Below are positions 54,394 to 64,000 of a stretch of DNA of 64,000 bases, piece after piece (position 1 is the stretch's first letter; each line of letters begins with the position of its first letter). The notes beneath the pieces were generated by a model. It made no database searches and was not told where the DNA came from. It saw only the letters and a list, made by a program, of their open reading frames with translations. The DNA comes from Diaphorobacter sp. HDW4A (GTDB lineage Bacteria; Pseudomonadota; Gammaproteobacteria; Burkholderiales; Burkholderiaceae_C), in contig NZ_CP049910.1 of assembly GCF_011305995.1 (NCBI RefSeq), positions 3,782,001 to 3,846,000 of the forward strand, read 5' to 3'. Both the position numbers and the translations under genes were made by a program.

Positions 54394-56730
54394 TCATTCG
54401 CCGCCGCGCGCGGGCACCAGCACTTCGCGCTGGCCGCTCGCGGTGAGCGCGCTGACCAGACCGGCCTTTTCCATGTCTTCGAGCAAGCGCGCCGAGCGGT
54501 TGTAGCCGATGCGAAGCTTACGCTGAACATAAGAAATACTTGCCTTGCGGTCTTTCAACACGATCTCGACCGCTTGGTCGTACATCGCATCTTTCTCGCC
54601 GCCGCCTTCGCCCGCCTCGCCAAATCCGCTGTCCTCACCATCGGTCGTGCCGCCTTCGAGCACGCCCTCGATGTAGTCCGCTTCGCCCTGCGCCTTGAGG
54701 TAGTTCACGACGCGGTGCACTTCCTCGTCCGACACGAACGCGCCGTGCACGCGGATCGGCAGGCCCGTGCCGCTAGCCATGTAGAGCATATCGCCCATGC
54801 CCAGCAGCGCTTCGGCACCCATCTGATCCAGAATGGTGCGACTGTCGATCTTGGAGCCTACCGAGAACGCGATCCGCGTCGGGATGTTGGCCTTGATCAG
54901 GCCGGTGATCACGTCAACGCTCGGGCGCTGCGTGGCCAGAATCAGGTGGATGCCAGCGGCACGCGCCTTCTGCGCCAGACGCGCGATCAGCTCTTCGATC
55001 TTCTTGCCGACCACCATCATCAGGTCGGCCAGCTCGTCAATGATCACCACGATGTGCGGCAGGCGCTGCAGCGGCTCGGGCTCCTCGGGCGTGAGGCTGA
55101 ACGGATTCGGAATGAACTCCTCACGCGCCTTGGCTTCATCGATCTTGGTGTTGTAGCCCGCCAGATTGCGCACGCCCAACTTGCTCATGAGCTTGTAGCG
55201 GCGCTCCATCTCGGCGACGCACCAGTTCAGTCCATTGGCCGCCTGGCGCATGTCGGTCACCACCGGGCACAGCAGATGCGGAATGCCTTCGTAGACCGAC
55301 ATTTCCAGCATCTTGGGGTCGATCATCATCAGGCGCACATCGCGCGCCTCGGCCTTGTAGAGCAGCGACAGAATCATCGCGTTGATACCCACCGACTTGC
55401 CGGAACCGGTGGTACCGGCGACCAGCACGTGCGGCATCTTGGCGAGATCGGCCACCACCGGGTTGCCGATGATGTCCTTGCCGAGACCCATAGTCAGCAT
55501 GCTCTTGGCGTCGTGATAGACCTGCGAGCCCAGAATTTCGGAAAGCTTGATCGACTGGCGCTTGGCGTTCGGCAGCTCCAGCGCCATGTAGTTCTTGCCG
55601 GGAATTGTCTCGATCACGCGGATCGACACCAACGACAGCGAACGCGCCAGATCCTTGGCCAGATTCACCACCTGCGAGCCCTTCACACCGGTGGCGGGCT
55701 CAATTTCGTAACGGGTAATCACCGGACCGGGAGCAGCAGCCACCACAGACACATCGACGCCGAAATCCTTGAGCTTTTTCTCGATCAGGCGGCTGGTCAT
55801 CTCCAGCGTCTCAGGCGACACAGTTTCCTGACGCGCCTGCGCCGCATCCAGCAGATCGACCTGCGGCAGCTTGCTGTCGGGCAGCTCGGAGAACAGCGGC
55901 TTCTGGCGCTCCTTGACCACGCGCGTGCTCTGCTGCGGCTCGGTGAATACCGGTTCAATGATCTGCACCGGCTGCGGATGGAGTTCTTCGCTTTCGATGC
56001 GCTCCTCCATCACCACCTCGGCACGCTCGCGTGCGGCACGCTTGCCAGCGGCCTCGTCCTTGGCCTTCTCGCGCTTGGCGCGACCGCCCTGCACAAAGCC
56101 GTCAATGCGGCCGCCAATGCGCTCAGCCAGTTGACCCCATGAGAAACCGAACACCATGGCGGCGCCGAGCACCACCAGAATCACGCAGATCAGGCCCGAG
56201 CCCGCATCGCCAAGCCAGCTCAGCGCGAACTGACCCATCGCATAGCCCAGCATGCCACCCGCCTGACCCGGCAGGAAGGTGTCGTAACGATAGAGGCGGG
56301 TCCATTCCAGCGCGGTGCTGGAAAGCAACAGAATCAACAGTCCCATCCAGAACATCGAGCGACGCGCCCACGGACCGACCGCCGACGGCACTTGCTCGCC
56401 GCCGCGCATCCAGTAAGCAAGCGACGACAGCCAGGCCTTCACCGCTGCGGCAATGCACCACCAGACCGAAAAACCCAGCGCGTAATAGCTGCCGTCGGCA
56501 ATCCAGGCTCCGAGACGACCGAGCCAGTTGTGCACCTGTAGACCATCCCCCGCGCCCGATGTGGACCAAGCCACATCCTGTGCGTTGTAGCTCAACAGCG
56601 CCAGCAGCCAGAAGACCAGGGCCAGCAAGCCCACGAGCAGACCGATTTCATGGCTGAAGCGCGCGGCCCATGAGCGCGGCGCGGACTTGCCACCAGCAGA
56701 TGCATTCAAGGTATTGAGGGAATAGGTCAT
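54394..56730 (-). CDS. ftsK: DNA translocase FtsK
   Basis: Coordinates chromosome segregation with septation. The 778-residue product has four N-terminal spans (residues about 20-190), a short linker, and the motor domain with Walker [17 protein letters not shown], Walker B-type [12 protein letters not shown], and [16 protein letters not shown]. The C-terminal winged-helix gamma domain ([35 protein letters not shown], only in part quoted here as [14 protein letters not shown]) reads KOPS. The linker is short (shorter than the E. coli one). Start at MTYSLN (56730). Confidence 0.96.
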   Translation of the reverse strand: MTYSLNTLNASAGGKSAPRSWAARFSHEIGLLVGLLALVFWLLALLSYNAQDVAWSTSGAGDGLQVHNWLGRLGAWIADGSYYALGFSVWWCIAAAVKAWLSSLAYWMRGGEQVPSAVGPWARRSMFWMGLLILLLSSTALEWTRLYRYDTFLPGQAGGMLGYAMGQFALSWLGDAGSGLICVILVVLGAAMVFGFSWGQLAERIGGRIDGFVQGGRAKREKAKDEAAGKRAARERAEVVMEERIESEELHPQPVQIIEPVFTEPQQSTRVVKERQKPLFSELPDSKLPQVDLLDAAQARQETVSPETLEMTSRLIEKKLKDFGVDVSVVAAAPGPVITRYEIEPATGVKGSQVVNLAKDLARSLSLVSIRVIETIPGKNYMALELPNAKRQSIKLSEILGSQVYHDAKSMLTMGLGKDIIGNPVVADLAKMPHVLVAGTTGSGKSVGINAMILSLLYKAEARDVRLMMIDPKMLEMSVYEGIPHLLCPVVTDMRQAANGLNWCVAEMERRYKLMSKLGVRNLAGYNTKIDEAKAREEFIPNPFSLTPEEPEPLQRLPHIVVIIDELADLMMVVGKKIEELIARLAQKARAAGIHLILATQRPSVDVITGLIKANIPTRIAFSVGSKIDSRTILDQMGAEALLGMGDMLYMASGTGLPIRVHGAFVSDEEVHRVVNYLKAQGEADYIEGVLEGGTTDGEDSGFGEAGEGGGEKDAMYDQAVEIVLKDRKASISYVQRKLRIGYNRSARLLEDMEKAGLVSALTASGQREVLVPARGGE

Positions 56731-56736
56731 AAACAA

Positions 56737-58216
<1,480 letters not shown>

Positions 58217-58221
58217 CCCCA

Positions 58222-58422
58222 AGCATCTCGCGACGCGAGATGCCCCGGCACGAGCGAAGCGAAGTGCCGAACACACCTCTTCAAAACTGATTTCCGGCGG
58301 TTGTTTGAGCGGAGTAACGAAGGAACGCAGCGAGTTCCGCTGGATGCCTTCCAAGCGCGTTTTTGATCACTTTTTGCGCGCAAGCAAAAAGTGATTGCCC
58401 CGCCGGGGGCAGTCCCGGCCTC
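58222..58422 (+). repeat. Intergenic structured repeat, family 1, copy A
   Basis: About 201 bp right behind trxB. Starts with hairpin GCATCTCGCG-A-CGCGAGATGC, then CGGCAC...GTGCCG, TCAAAACTGATTTCCGGCGG, GATGCCTTCCAAGCGCG, the TTTTTGCGCGCAAGCAAAAA stem, and CCCCGCCGGGGGCAGTCCCGGCCTC (quoted in parts). It is nearly identical to copy B in the 3' half. It may act as trxB's terminator region. Confidence 0.88.
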
Positions 58423-58453
58423 TGAACCCAACACACCAACAGAATCTTGAAAA

Positions 58454-58500
58454 AGCCAAGGAAAATCAAACTCCCCAGTTCCAAGCTATAATCCTTGGCT
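58454..58500 (+). promoter_or_regulatory. rpmB promoter with flanking inverted repeat
   Basis: A perfect -10 hexamer TATAAT sits at 58487-58492. A 9-bp inverted repeat AGCCAAGGA (58454-58462) / TCCTTGGCT (58492-58500) brackets it. No perfect -35. The transcript would have a leader of about 155 bases before rpmB. Confidence 0.6.
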
Positions 58501-58654
58501 TTGCTGAATACTGGATCGCTGTCACAGCGCCCCGAGGACGGCAATACGGGCTACCGCCACCCATCAACTGGCGAGGTGAGGTTGTCAGCACATCCTGCCA
58601 ATTCAGGCAGTTCTCAGGTGCAGACGACCGTAAAAACTTATAGGTGTTGTCCTC

Positions 58655-58888
58655 ATGGCACGCGTATGTGAAGTAACGGGCAAGAAGCCCATGGTGGGAA
58701 ACAACGTTTCCCACGCCAACAACAAGACCAAGCGTCGTTTCCTCCCTAACCTGCAATACCGCCGCTTCTGGGTTGAAACCGAGAACCGCTGGGTGCGCCT
58801 GCGCGTTTCCAGCGCTGCTCTGCGCCTGATCGACAAGAACGGTATTGACTCCGTGCTCGCAGACATGCGCGCTCGTGGCCAGGCTTAA
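58655..58888 (+). CDS. rpmB: 50S ribosomal protein L28
   Basis: 77 residues starting [20 protein letters not shown], with [20 protein letters not shown] and [14 protein letters not shown]. Single Cys only, so the zinc-free form. Followed after 20 bp by rpmG. Confidence 0.98.
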   Translation: MARVCEVTGKKPMVGNNVSHANNKTKRRFLPNLQYRRFWVETENRWVRLRVSSAALRLIDKNGIDSVLADMRARGQA

Positions 58889-58908
58889 TTTCCTCAAGGA
58901 GAACAAAA

Positions 58909-59079
58909 ATGGCTTCTAAAGGCGGACGCGAAAAAATCAAGCTGGAATCCACTGCGGGTACCGGCCACTTCTACACCACTACCAAGAACAAGAAGACAAT
59001 GCCTGAAAAGATGTTGATCTCGAAGTTCGACCCCAAGGCTCGCAAGCATGTCGAGTACAAGGAAATCAAGCTGAAGTAA
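58909..59079 (+). CDS. rpmG: 50S ribosomal protein L33
   Basis: 56 residues beginning [20 protein letters not shown], with [15 protein letters not shown] and [14 protein letters not shown] clear AAGGAG lies 8 bases upstream of the ATG. It contains no cysteine, so it is the zinc-independent (C-) type. It forms an operon with rpmB and ends at a terminator. Confidence 0.97.
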   Translation: MASKGGREKIKLESTAGTGHFYTTTKNKKTMPEKMLISKFDPKARKHVEYKEIKLK

Positions 59080-59102
59080 TTCATCTACTTCCGTTCGATT
59101 TG

Positions 59103-59140
59103 AAAACCGCCACAGCGAAAGCTCTGGCGGTTTTTTGTTT
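59103..59140 (+). terminator. Terminator of rpmB-rpmG
   Basis: Stem AAAACCGCCA/TGGCGGTTTT (59103-59112 with 59125-59134), followed by TTTTGTTTTG. Strong Rho-independent terminator. Confidence 0.93.
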
Positions 59141-59159
59141 TGTTTGTTGATTGTTTGGA

Positions 59160-59337
59160 TACGCCGCCTTCGGCGTCGATTGGTTATCCGTTTGGAGGCG
59201 CCAATAAACGCCTTCATGCGTTGTTGCGAAGTCTTGCCGTACAGGCTACTGTCTGCGACTTCGACGCCTAGCCTGAAGGCGTTTCTTGGCGTTGTGGGGG
59301 TTGATCATGGCGCGGCCTTCGCTGCGGTGGCCCGCTA
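59160..59337 (+). repeat. Intergenic repeat, family 2, copy 2
   Basis: About 178 bp between rpmG and the FMN riboswitch. Blocks matching 40966-41146 (inverted there): TTTGGAGGCGCCAATA, CATGCGTTGTTGCGAAGTC, TTGCCGTAC, CTACTGTCTGCGACTTCGAC, GCCTAGCCTGA and CTGCGGTGGCCCGCTAC, in the same order and spacing. Confidence 0.82.
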
Positions 59338-59447
59338 CACCAGGGGTATTGAATTCCGTTTTGTGGAACATTTGCTTGCTGTCACCTGTTTGCTAACGAT
59401 GTCATTGGCTTGCTCCTAGAATCGCTCGTGACTCCTCATGGAGTACA

Positions 59448-59612
59448 CGTTCTCAGGGCGGGGTGTGATTCCCCACCGGCGGTATCTGGTGCGTTTTTCA
59501 TGGAACGACATCAGCAGCCCGCAAGCGCCGCGCTTCATGCAAATGGGATGCGGGTCAGCAGATCTGGTGAGATGCCAGAGCCGACGGTCATAGTCCGGAT
59601 GAAAGAGAAACG
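59448..59612 (+). promoter_or_regulatory. FMN riboswitch (RFN element)
   Basis: Recognised by its conserved blocks: the P1 arm CGTTCTC (59448-59454) pairs with GAGAAACG (59605-59612). Then AGGGCGGGGTGTGATTCCCC, ACCGGCGGTA, GGTCAGCAGATCTGGTGAG, GATGCCAGAGCCGACGGTCA and TAGTCCGGATGAAAGAGAA. It binds FMN and lowers expression of ribH downstream. No terminator-like hairpin plus T-run follows, so control may be translational, by a GC-rich hairpin (about 59645-59680) or another mechanism. Confidence 0.95.
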
Positions 59613-59718
59613 TGAAGCAAGATGCTCTGCCGCAGCTCCCTCGTGGTGCCGCGCGTGGCATTGCGTTTCGCGCGCCCTGATTCATTTCAACGCTTTAACT
59701 TTTCAAGAAACAAAGCAA

Positions 59719-60240
59719 ATGAATCAGACTGATATTCAACATCTGTCCAACGACGCCACACCACGCGTGCCGTCATCCACCCGCATCGCCATCATCAGCG
59801 CCAACTGGCACGATGACATCGTGCACCAGGCCCGCGACTCTGCGACCCGCCGTCTTATCGAACTCGGTGCGAATGTCGCCAATGTCCAGAACGTGGAATT
59901 GCCCGGTGCCTTCGAAATCCCGCTGATGGCCAAGAAGCTCGCCGAATCAGGCCAGTTCGATGCGGTGATCGCCTGCGCGCTCATCGTTAATGGCGGCATC
60001 TACCGCCACGAGTTCGTGACCACCGCCGTGATCGACGGCCTCATGCGCGTGCAGCTCGATACCGGCGTGCCGGTATTCTCAGTGGCGCTCACGCCGCTGA
60101 ACTTCCATGATCACGACGATCATCACGAATACTTCTTCAACCACTTCCTGAAGAAGGGCGAAGAAGCCGCCAACGCATGCGCGCACACGCTCGCGCAGCA
60201 TGCACAAGTCGCTCAGTTGCTGGCCCCGCAGGCCGCCTGA
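59719..60240 (+). CDS. ribH: 6,7-dimethyl-8-ribityllumazine synthase (RibH2 type)
   Basis: Penultimate step of riboflavin synthesis. The 173-residue product contains ISANWHDDIVHQARDSA, NVQNVELPGAFEIPLM, CALIVNGGIYRHEFV and DTGVPVFSVALTPLNFHDH. The NWHDDIV start and the His-rich HDHDDHHEYF segment resemble the Brucella RibH2 (decameric) class rather than the icosahedral class. The start at ATG 59719 has a poor Shine-Dalgarno, which fits riboswitch control. No other rib gene is adjacent. Confidence 0.93.
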   Translation: MNQTDIQHLSNDATPRVPSSTRIAIISANWHDDIVHQARDSATRRLIELGANVANVQNVELPGAFEIPLMAKKLAESGQFDAVIACALIVNGGIYRHEFVTTAVIDGLMRVQLDTGVPVFSVALTPLNFHDHDDHHEYFFNHFLKKGEEAANACAHTLAQHAQVAQLLAPQAA

Positions 60241-60262
60241 GACAAACACAGCGCGTCAAGCA

Positions 60263-60301
60263 ATAAAAAACCTGCGAGCCTTGCGGTTCGCAGGTTTTTT
60301 G
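60263..60301. terminator. Terminator between ribH and desaturase gene
   Basis: Stem AAAACCTGCGA/TCGCAGGTTTT (60267-60277 with 60288-60298) with A- and T-runs; bidirectional for convergent genes. Confidence 0.93.
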
Positions 60302-60329
60302 TATGCGGATGAATGCTTGGCTGAAAGAC

Positions 60330-61544
60330 TCAACCGTGCGCCGCACGCAAGCGCTTGGAAAAGTCCTGCAGCGTCTTGATGCCACTGGCCTCCGCCCGCA
60401 GGCACCAGGCCTGAAGATCGGCGGTGAGCTGCTCGCGCGATTGCGAGGTGTTGAGCCACAGTTGACGCAGCTCCTCACGCATAGTGACCAGTTTGTCGAG
60501 CACGGGATGCTCGGCACGCGCCACGGCGAGCTTTTCCTGCCAGCGCGCGGGCACCTTGTCGCTGTCGCGGTGCAGCCAACGCTTGGCGGCACGCATGGCA
60601 GACTCATCGGCTTTTTTCGCCTTGATCGCATCGAGCTCTTCGCGGCAGGCCTTGCGTACGCCGCGCGCATAGCGTGCCATGACCTCGTAGCGGTTGGCGA
60701 TCACCGCCTCGAGTGTCTTCTCGTCGGCCACGGGCTTGACCTCGCCGAGCAACATCTTCGGCGGCAGCTTCTTGACCTTGGCCCAACCGACCTTCTGCAT
60801 CGCGCTGATGTAGAACCAGCCGATGTCGAACTCGTACTTTTTCACCGAGAATTTGGCCGAGGTGGGGTAGGTGTGGTGGTTGTTGTGCAGCTCCTCACCA
60901 CCAATCACGATGCCCCAGGGCACGAGATTGGTCGACGCGTCCACCGCCTCGAAGTTGCGGTAGCCCCAGTAGTGCCCCACGCCGTTGACCACGCCAGCGG
61001 CCCAGAATGGAATCCACAGCATCTGCACGGCCCAGACCGTGAGGCCCAAACCACCGAACAGGATCACGTTGAGGATCAGCATCAGGCCCACGCCCTGCCA
61101 GCCGAAGCGCGAATAGACATTGCGCTCGACCCAGTCGTCGGGCGTGCCGTGGCCGAATTTTTTAAGCGTTTCCTCGTTCTTCGCCTCAGAGCGATACAGC
61201 TCCGCGCCGCGCCACATCACGGTATTCAGGCCTCGTGTCTGCGGACTATGCGGATCGTCCTCAGTTTCACACTTGGCGTGGTGCTTGCGGTGGATCGAAA
61301 CCCACTCCTTGGTCTGCATGCCAGTGCCGACCCACAGCCAGAAGCGGAAGAAGTGCGACGGAATCGCACCCAGATCGAGCGAGCGATGCGCCTGCGAGCG
61401 GTGCAGAAAAATCGTCACCGCCGCAATCGTGATGTGCGTGGTGAGCAGCGTGTACAGCACGATCTGCCACCAGGCCAGATCCCACACGCCATGGGCTAAC
61501 CATTCGATGACGGCGTGCAGTGGGGCCCAATCAGGCAACAGCAT
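60330..61544 (-). CDS. Fatty acid desaturase (delta-9-type, acyl-lipid/CoA family)
   Basis: 404 residues. The desaturase histidine boxes are visible: HRSQAH (HX4H), HRKHH (HXXHH) and HNNHH, with the paired membrane spans before and between. A di-iron membrane enzyme that introduces a double bond into fatty acyl chains. The C-terminal 110 residues form a charged, helical extension (AIKAKKADESAMRAAKRWLH) not needed for catalysis. ATG 61544 is preferred; a TTG is six bases upstream. Confidence 0.93.
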   Translation of the reverse strand: MLLPDWAPLHAVIEWLAHGVWDLAWWQIVLYTLLTTHITIAAVTIFLHRSQAHRSLDLGAIPSHFFRFWLWVGTGMQTKEWVSIHRKHHAKCETEDDPHSPQTRGLNTVMWRGAELYRSEAKNEETLKKFGHGTPDDWVERNVYSRFGWQGVGLMLILNVILFGGLGLTVWAVQMLWIPFWAAGVVNGVGHYWGYRNFEAVDASTNLVPWGIVIGGEELHNNHHTYPTSAKFSVKKYEFDIGWFYISAMQKVGWAKVKKLPPKMLLGEVKPVADEKTLEAVIANRYEVMARYARGVRKACREELDAIKAKKADESAMRAAKRWLHRDSDKVPARWQEKLAVARAEHPVLDKLVTMREELRQLWLNTSQSREQLTADLQAWCLRAEASGIKTLQDFSKRLRAAHG

Positions 61545-61722
61545 AGACAACCAACCTTCGCATCACAAAATTTCGCCGAACCCCGGCGCGGCAGAACCAT
61601 ATTAGGAACCTGTCACAAGGCATGGATGCGCATACCCGCACAAGGTTCCGAGGAATGCTTGTAACGGCTGCAACGTCCTATGGATGGCGTTGCAGCGCCT
61701 GCGGGTGCCAGTCGGTGGGCGT

Positions 61723-62997
61723 TTACTTGCGCGTCCAGACTGCGGCGAAAAAACCGTCGGTCTTGTGCTGGTGCGGCCACATGCGCAGATAGCGCGTACC
61801 GGTGTCGCCGCCACTGCACAGACCATTGGCAGATTCCACCTTGAGTTGCGTGAGCAGCTCGCCCGCATCCAGCGCCTCGAAGCTCTCGTGCGCTGCCGCG
61901 AAAGCCTCGGCAATGGCTTCGTTTTCCTGCGGCAAGATGCTGCAGGTTGCATAGATCAGGCGGCCGCCCGGCTTCACGAGGCGCGCGGCGCTCGCAAGGA
62001 TGGAGGTCTGCTTCTGTGCCAGCTCGGCCAACGATTCCGGCGACTGACGCCACTTCAGATCGGGATTGCGGCGCAACGTGCCCAAACCCGAGCAAGGTGC
62101 ATCGACCAGCACGCGGTCAATCTTGCCTGCAAGGCGCTTGATGCGTTCATCGCGCTCATGCGCAATCGCGGCGGGATGCACGTTGGACAGCCCCGAGCGC
62201 GCCAGACGCGGCTTGAGCGCATCGAGGCGATGAGCAGACACGTCGAATGCATAGAGGCGGCCGGTGCTGCGCATGGAAGCGCCAATCGCCAGCGTCTTGC
62301 CGCCGGCGCCTGCGCAGAAATCCACCACCATCTCGCCGCGTTTGGCGTCAAGCAGCAGGGCCAGCAATTGCGAGCCTTCGTCCTGCACCTCGATGGCGCC
62401 GCGGGTAAACGCGTCGAGCTTGGTGAGCGGCGGCTTGCCGTCGATGCGCAGGCCAAGCGGCGAATACGGTGTCGCCACCGACTTGATGCCAACCTTGGCC
62501 AACTCCTTCTGCACCACATCGCGCTTGTCCTTGAGCGCATTCACGCGCAGGTCCAGCGGTGCGGGCTGCGCCATGCTGTCGGCCAGCGCCCAGAAACCAG
62601 CCTCGTCCAGTTGGGCCTTGAGCGGCTCGACCAGCCAGTCCGGCAGGTTGTGGCGGTGGTGCGCCATCAGCTCGTCGAGGTTGACGCTGTCGCAGGCATC
62701 CAGCCACTTGATTTCATGCTCGGACAGCGCCGCTTTCACGAAATCGCGCGGGCCGTAGAAGCCCAGAATGGCCAAGCGCCGCTCGCGCGGGCCGCTGCCG
62801 GAGCGGGCCAGTTGCTCGAACAGCAGCTTCTTGCGCAGAACGGCGTAAGTCGTTTCGGCCAGCGTGGCGCGCTCGCGCGGACCGAGATTGCGATGGTCGC
62901 GGAAAAAACGGGAGACCACGGCGTCTGCCGGGTGCTCGAAGGTAAGAACCTGCCTGATCAACTCAGAGCAGGCATCCAGAAGGGCTTTGGGGTGCAT
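61723..62997 (-). CDS. rsmB: RsmB/NOP-family 16S rRNA m5C methyltransferase
   Basis: 424 residues: N-terminal NusB-like helical domain, then the Rossmann fold with SAM motif VVDFCAGAGGKTLAIG. The two catalytic cysteines are in DAPCSGLGTLRRNPD (motif IV) and ATCSILPQENE (motif VI). Methylates C967-type positions in 16S rRNA. Start at MHPKALL (62997); the upstream frame crosses a repeat-like intergenic segment. Confidence 0.9.
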   Translation of the reverse strand: MHPKALLDACSELIRQVLTFEHPADAVVSRFFRDHRNLGPRERATLAETTYAVLRKKLLFEQLARSGSGPRERRLAILGFYGPRDFVKAALSEHEIKWLDACDSVNLDELMAHHRHNLPDWLVEPLKAQLDEAGFWALADSMAQPAPLDLRVNALKDKRDVVQKELAKVGIKSVATPYSPLGLRIDGKPPLTKLDAFTRGAIEVQDEGSQLLALLLDAKRGEMVVDFCAGAGGKTLAIGASMRSTGRLYAFDVSAHRLDALKPRLARSGLSNVHPAAIAHERDERIKRLAGKIDRVLVDAPCSGLGTLRRNPDLKWRQSPESLAELAQKQTSILASAARLVKPGGRLIYATCSILPQENEAIAEAFAAAHESFEALDAGELLTQLKVESANGLCSGGDTGTRYLRMWPHQHKTDGFFAAVWTRK

Positions 62998-63012
62998 CCC
63001 CCGATTGTCCCA

Positions 63013-63140
63013 TCTTTGGGGCACCCCCCTTGGGCGCTTTGCGCCTTCCCCCCGCTCTACGCATTGCTTCGCAATGCGGGCGGGGGACGCAGCCCTCGCT
63101 GCGCGGCGGCCCTTGCTCGGCTGCACTCAACTGGGCCGCG
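63013..63140. repeat. Hairpin-rich intergenic segment upstream of rsmB
   Basis: Contains TTGGGCGCTTTGCGCC, GCATTGCTTCGCAATGC (perfect hairpin with short loop), and CCTCGCTGCGCGGCGG. It looks like a third structured intergenic element of the kind common in Comamonadaceae, but only one copy is in the window. Confidence 0.5.
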
Positions 63141-63193
63141 CCAGTTTCGCAAGCTGTCGGCAGCACGAAACACCATGGCCAGACTATAGGAAC

Positions 63194-64000
63194 TTACTCC
63201 CTCACAAATACCGGTGACCCCGCCACGCGCAGCAGCTGTTCCTTGCTGCCGACCTGATCCCACGGGAAGACCCAGGCCATGCCGCCGAGGTCGATGCGCT
63301 GGCCGACCTCGGAGCACAACTGCTGTTTGGCGGCGTCTTCGGTGCAAGTGAGCGCAACCAGCAGCACGTGGGCGCGGCGGTCGGGCATACAGTTGATCTT
63401 TTTGCGCATGAGCCAGGCTTGGCGCACGGGCAGGATGCGCGCGAGCTCGGCCTGCAGTTCTGCCAATTCAAAGCTGCGTAGATCATGGGCCTGAACCGAT
63501 TCAAGCACCCCGCTGCGGCTGAGCTCCTGCATCACCTCGGCCTCAGCGTTTTCGGCCTCGCGTCGGCGCTCGCGCCATTGCTTGAGCGCCTGCTCGGGGA
63601 ATTCACGCCCTTCGCGCTTGGTTTCCAGTTCCTGTACCGCCATGCGCGCGGCCCAGAGTCGGTGCGCAGGGTGGTGGGTCCACAAGCGTTCCAGATATTG
63701 CAGGCAGCGCTCGGGATCCGTCTCGGCCATGTGCAGCGCCTTGCCGATCAGCGCCTGCGGGTGAACCGGGTCGCGGTCCAGCGCCTTACGGTAAAGCTCA
63801 ACCGACATGTTCGACGCGGGATTGAGCCGCTTGATCAGCTGCGCCATCTCCACCAGATCGGCCACGCTGTTGTTGGCGGCATTCGCCTGCAACTCCATCA
63901 CCCGGGCACGGGCGCGTTGCAGCCACGCGTGGTGGCGCTTCCACTCGTCGGCGTTGTCCTTGCACCATTCGCGGTCGAACTGGTCGATCCAGCGCGCGGC
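63194..64000 (-). CDS. Unrecognised protein with a TPR-like region (N-terminus beyond window)
   Basis: The frame is open through the right edge, so the gene starts outside. About 268 residues are visible. A helical, TPR-like part (SNMSVELYRKALDRDPVHPQ, ALHMAETDPERCLQYLERLW) is followed by a coiled-coil-like stretch (KQWRERRREAENAEAEVMQE) and a C-terminal beta-rich domain ending GSPVFVRE. I do not recognise the family. The trailing segment may be a nucleotide- or protein-binding domain; no catalytic motif is evident. Confidence 0.7.
   Translation of the reverse strand, partial: AARWIDQFDREWCKDNADEWKRHHAWLQRARARVMELQANAANNSVADLVEMAQLIKRLNPASNMSVELYRKALDRDPVHPQALIGKALHMAETDPERCLQYLERLWTHHPAHRLWAARMAVQELETKREGREFPEQALKQWRERRREAENAEAEVMQELSRSGVLESVQAHDLRSFELAELQAELARILPVRQAWLMRKKINCMPDRRAHVLLVALTCTEDAAKQQLCSEVGQRIDLGGMAWVFPWDQVGSKEQLLRVAGSPVFVRE

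Noticed and set aside
54340..56142. 600-codon plus-strand frame opposite ftsK
   Set aside because: Antisense to ftsK. It is His/Arg/Leu-rich, with no recognisable motif.
61684..63189. 501-codon plus-strand frame opposite rsmB
   Set aside because: Shadow of rsmB, which has complete catalytic motifs.

Overview
The window is GC-rich bacterial DNA. Protein content and gene order point to a betaproteobacterium of the order Burkholderiales, most like the Comamonadaceae (Comamonas/Acidovorax/Delftia group). The markers are the mlaFEDACB-yadGH-ibaG-murA-his run, ftsK-lolA with rarA nearby, an FMN-riboswitch-controlled RibH2-type lumazine synthase, and an IPTL-type C-terminal sorting signal. This placement is inferred from gene order and protein features; no database search was made.

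Region by region. (1) 1-19556, all on the minus strand: mlaF-E-D-A-C-B (phospholipid transport), yadG-yadH (ABC exporter), ibaG (BolA family), murA and hisG-hisD. A lipoprotein gene and a vapBC-like toxin-antitoxin pair follow, then hisC-hisB-hisH-hisA, galE and a hexose-6-phosphate mutarotase, hisF-hisI-hisE, a small membrane protein and a patatin-like lipase cut by the window edge. Many neighbours overlap by 1-8 bp, so this is one long colinear cluster. A terminator upstream of vapBC breaks it, and two blocks of non-histidine genes interrupt the histidine genes. (2) 19557-24912: speD, a polar amino-acid ABC transporter, a periplasmic copper chaperone and a Bcr/CflA-type MFS exporter. (3) 24913-31239: two inverted copies of an intergenic repeat, a DEAD-box RNA helicase with a very Gly/Arg-rich tail, orn, an M48 protease, a pterin dehydratase and rsgA. 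(4) 31286-36968: a sensor kinase, a repeat-bearing IPTL-CTERM surface protein and an OmpR-type response regulator, all on one strand. (5) 37114-45035: a CobD/AmpE-like protein, a CoA-type Nudix hydrolase, the rpsP-rimM-trmD-rplS set (broken by a repeat and a terminator), an acetyltransferase, a TM2-like protein, a phosphate transporter with its DUF47 partner, and a DMT-family membrane protein. (6) 45149-50335: livFGMH without livK, then rarA. (7) 51040-53624: a Cys-rich regulator diverging from an MFS gene that is split by an IS481-family insertion with a 6-bp GCTAGG duplication. (8) 53650-64000: lolA, ftsK, trxB, a repeat copy, rpmB-rpmG, a second repeat family, the FMN riboswitch with ribH, a fatty-acid desaturase, rsmB and a partial unrecognised gene.

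Most of the window is core housekeeping. The unusual material is the two unrelated families of structured intergenic repeats, the split histidine cluster with an autoregulated toxin-antitoxin promoter upstream of hisC, the kinase/surface-protein/regulator locus, and the fresh IS insertion. I see no CRISPR array, prophage, rRNA or tRNA gene.
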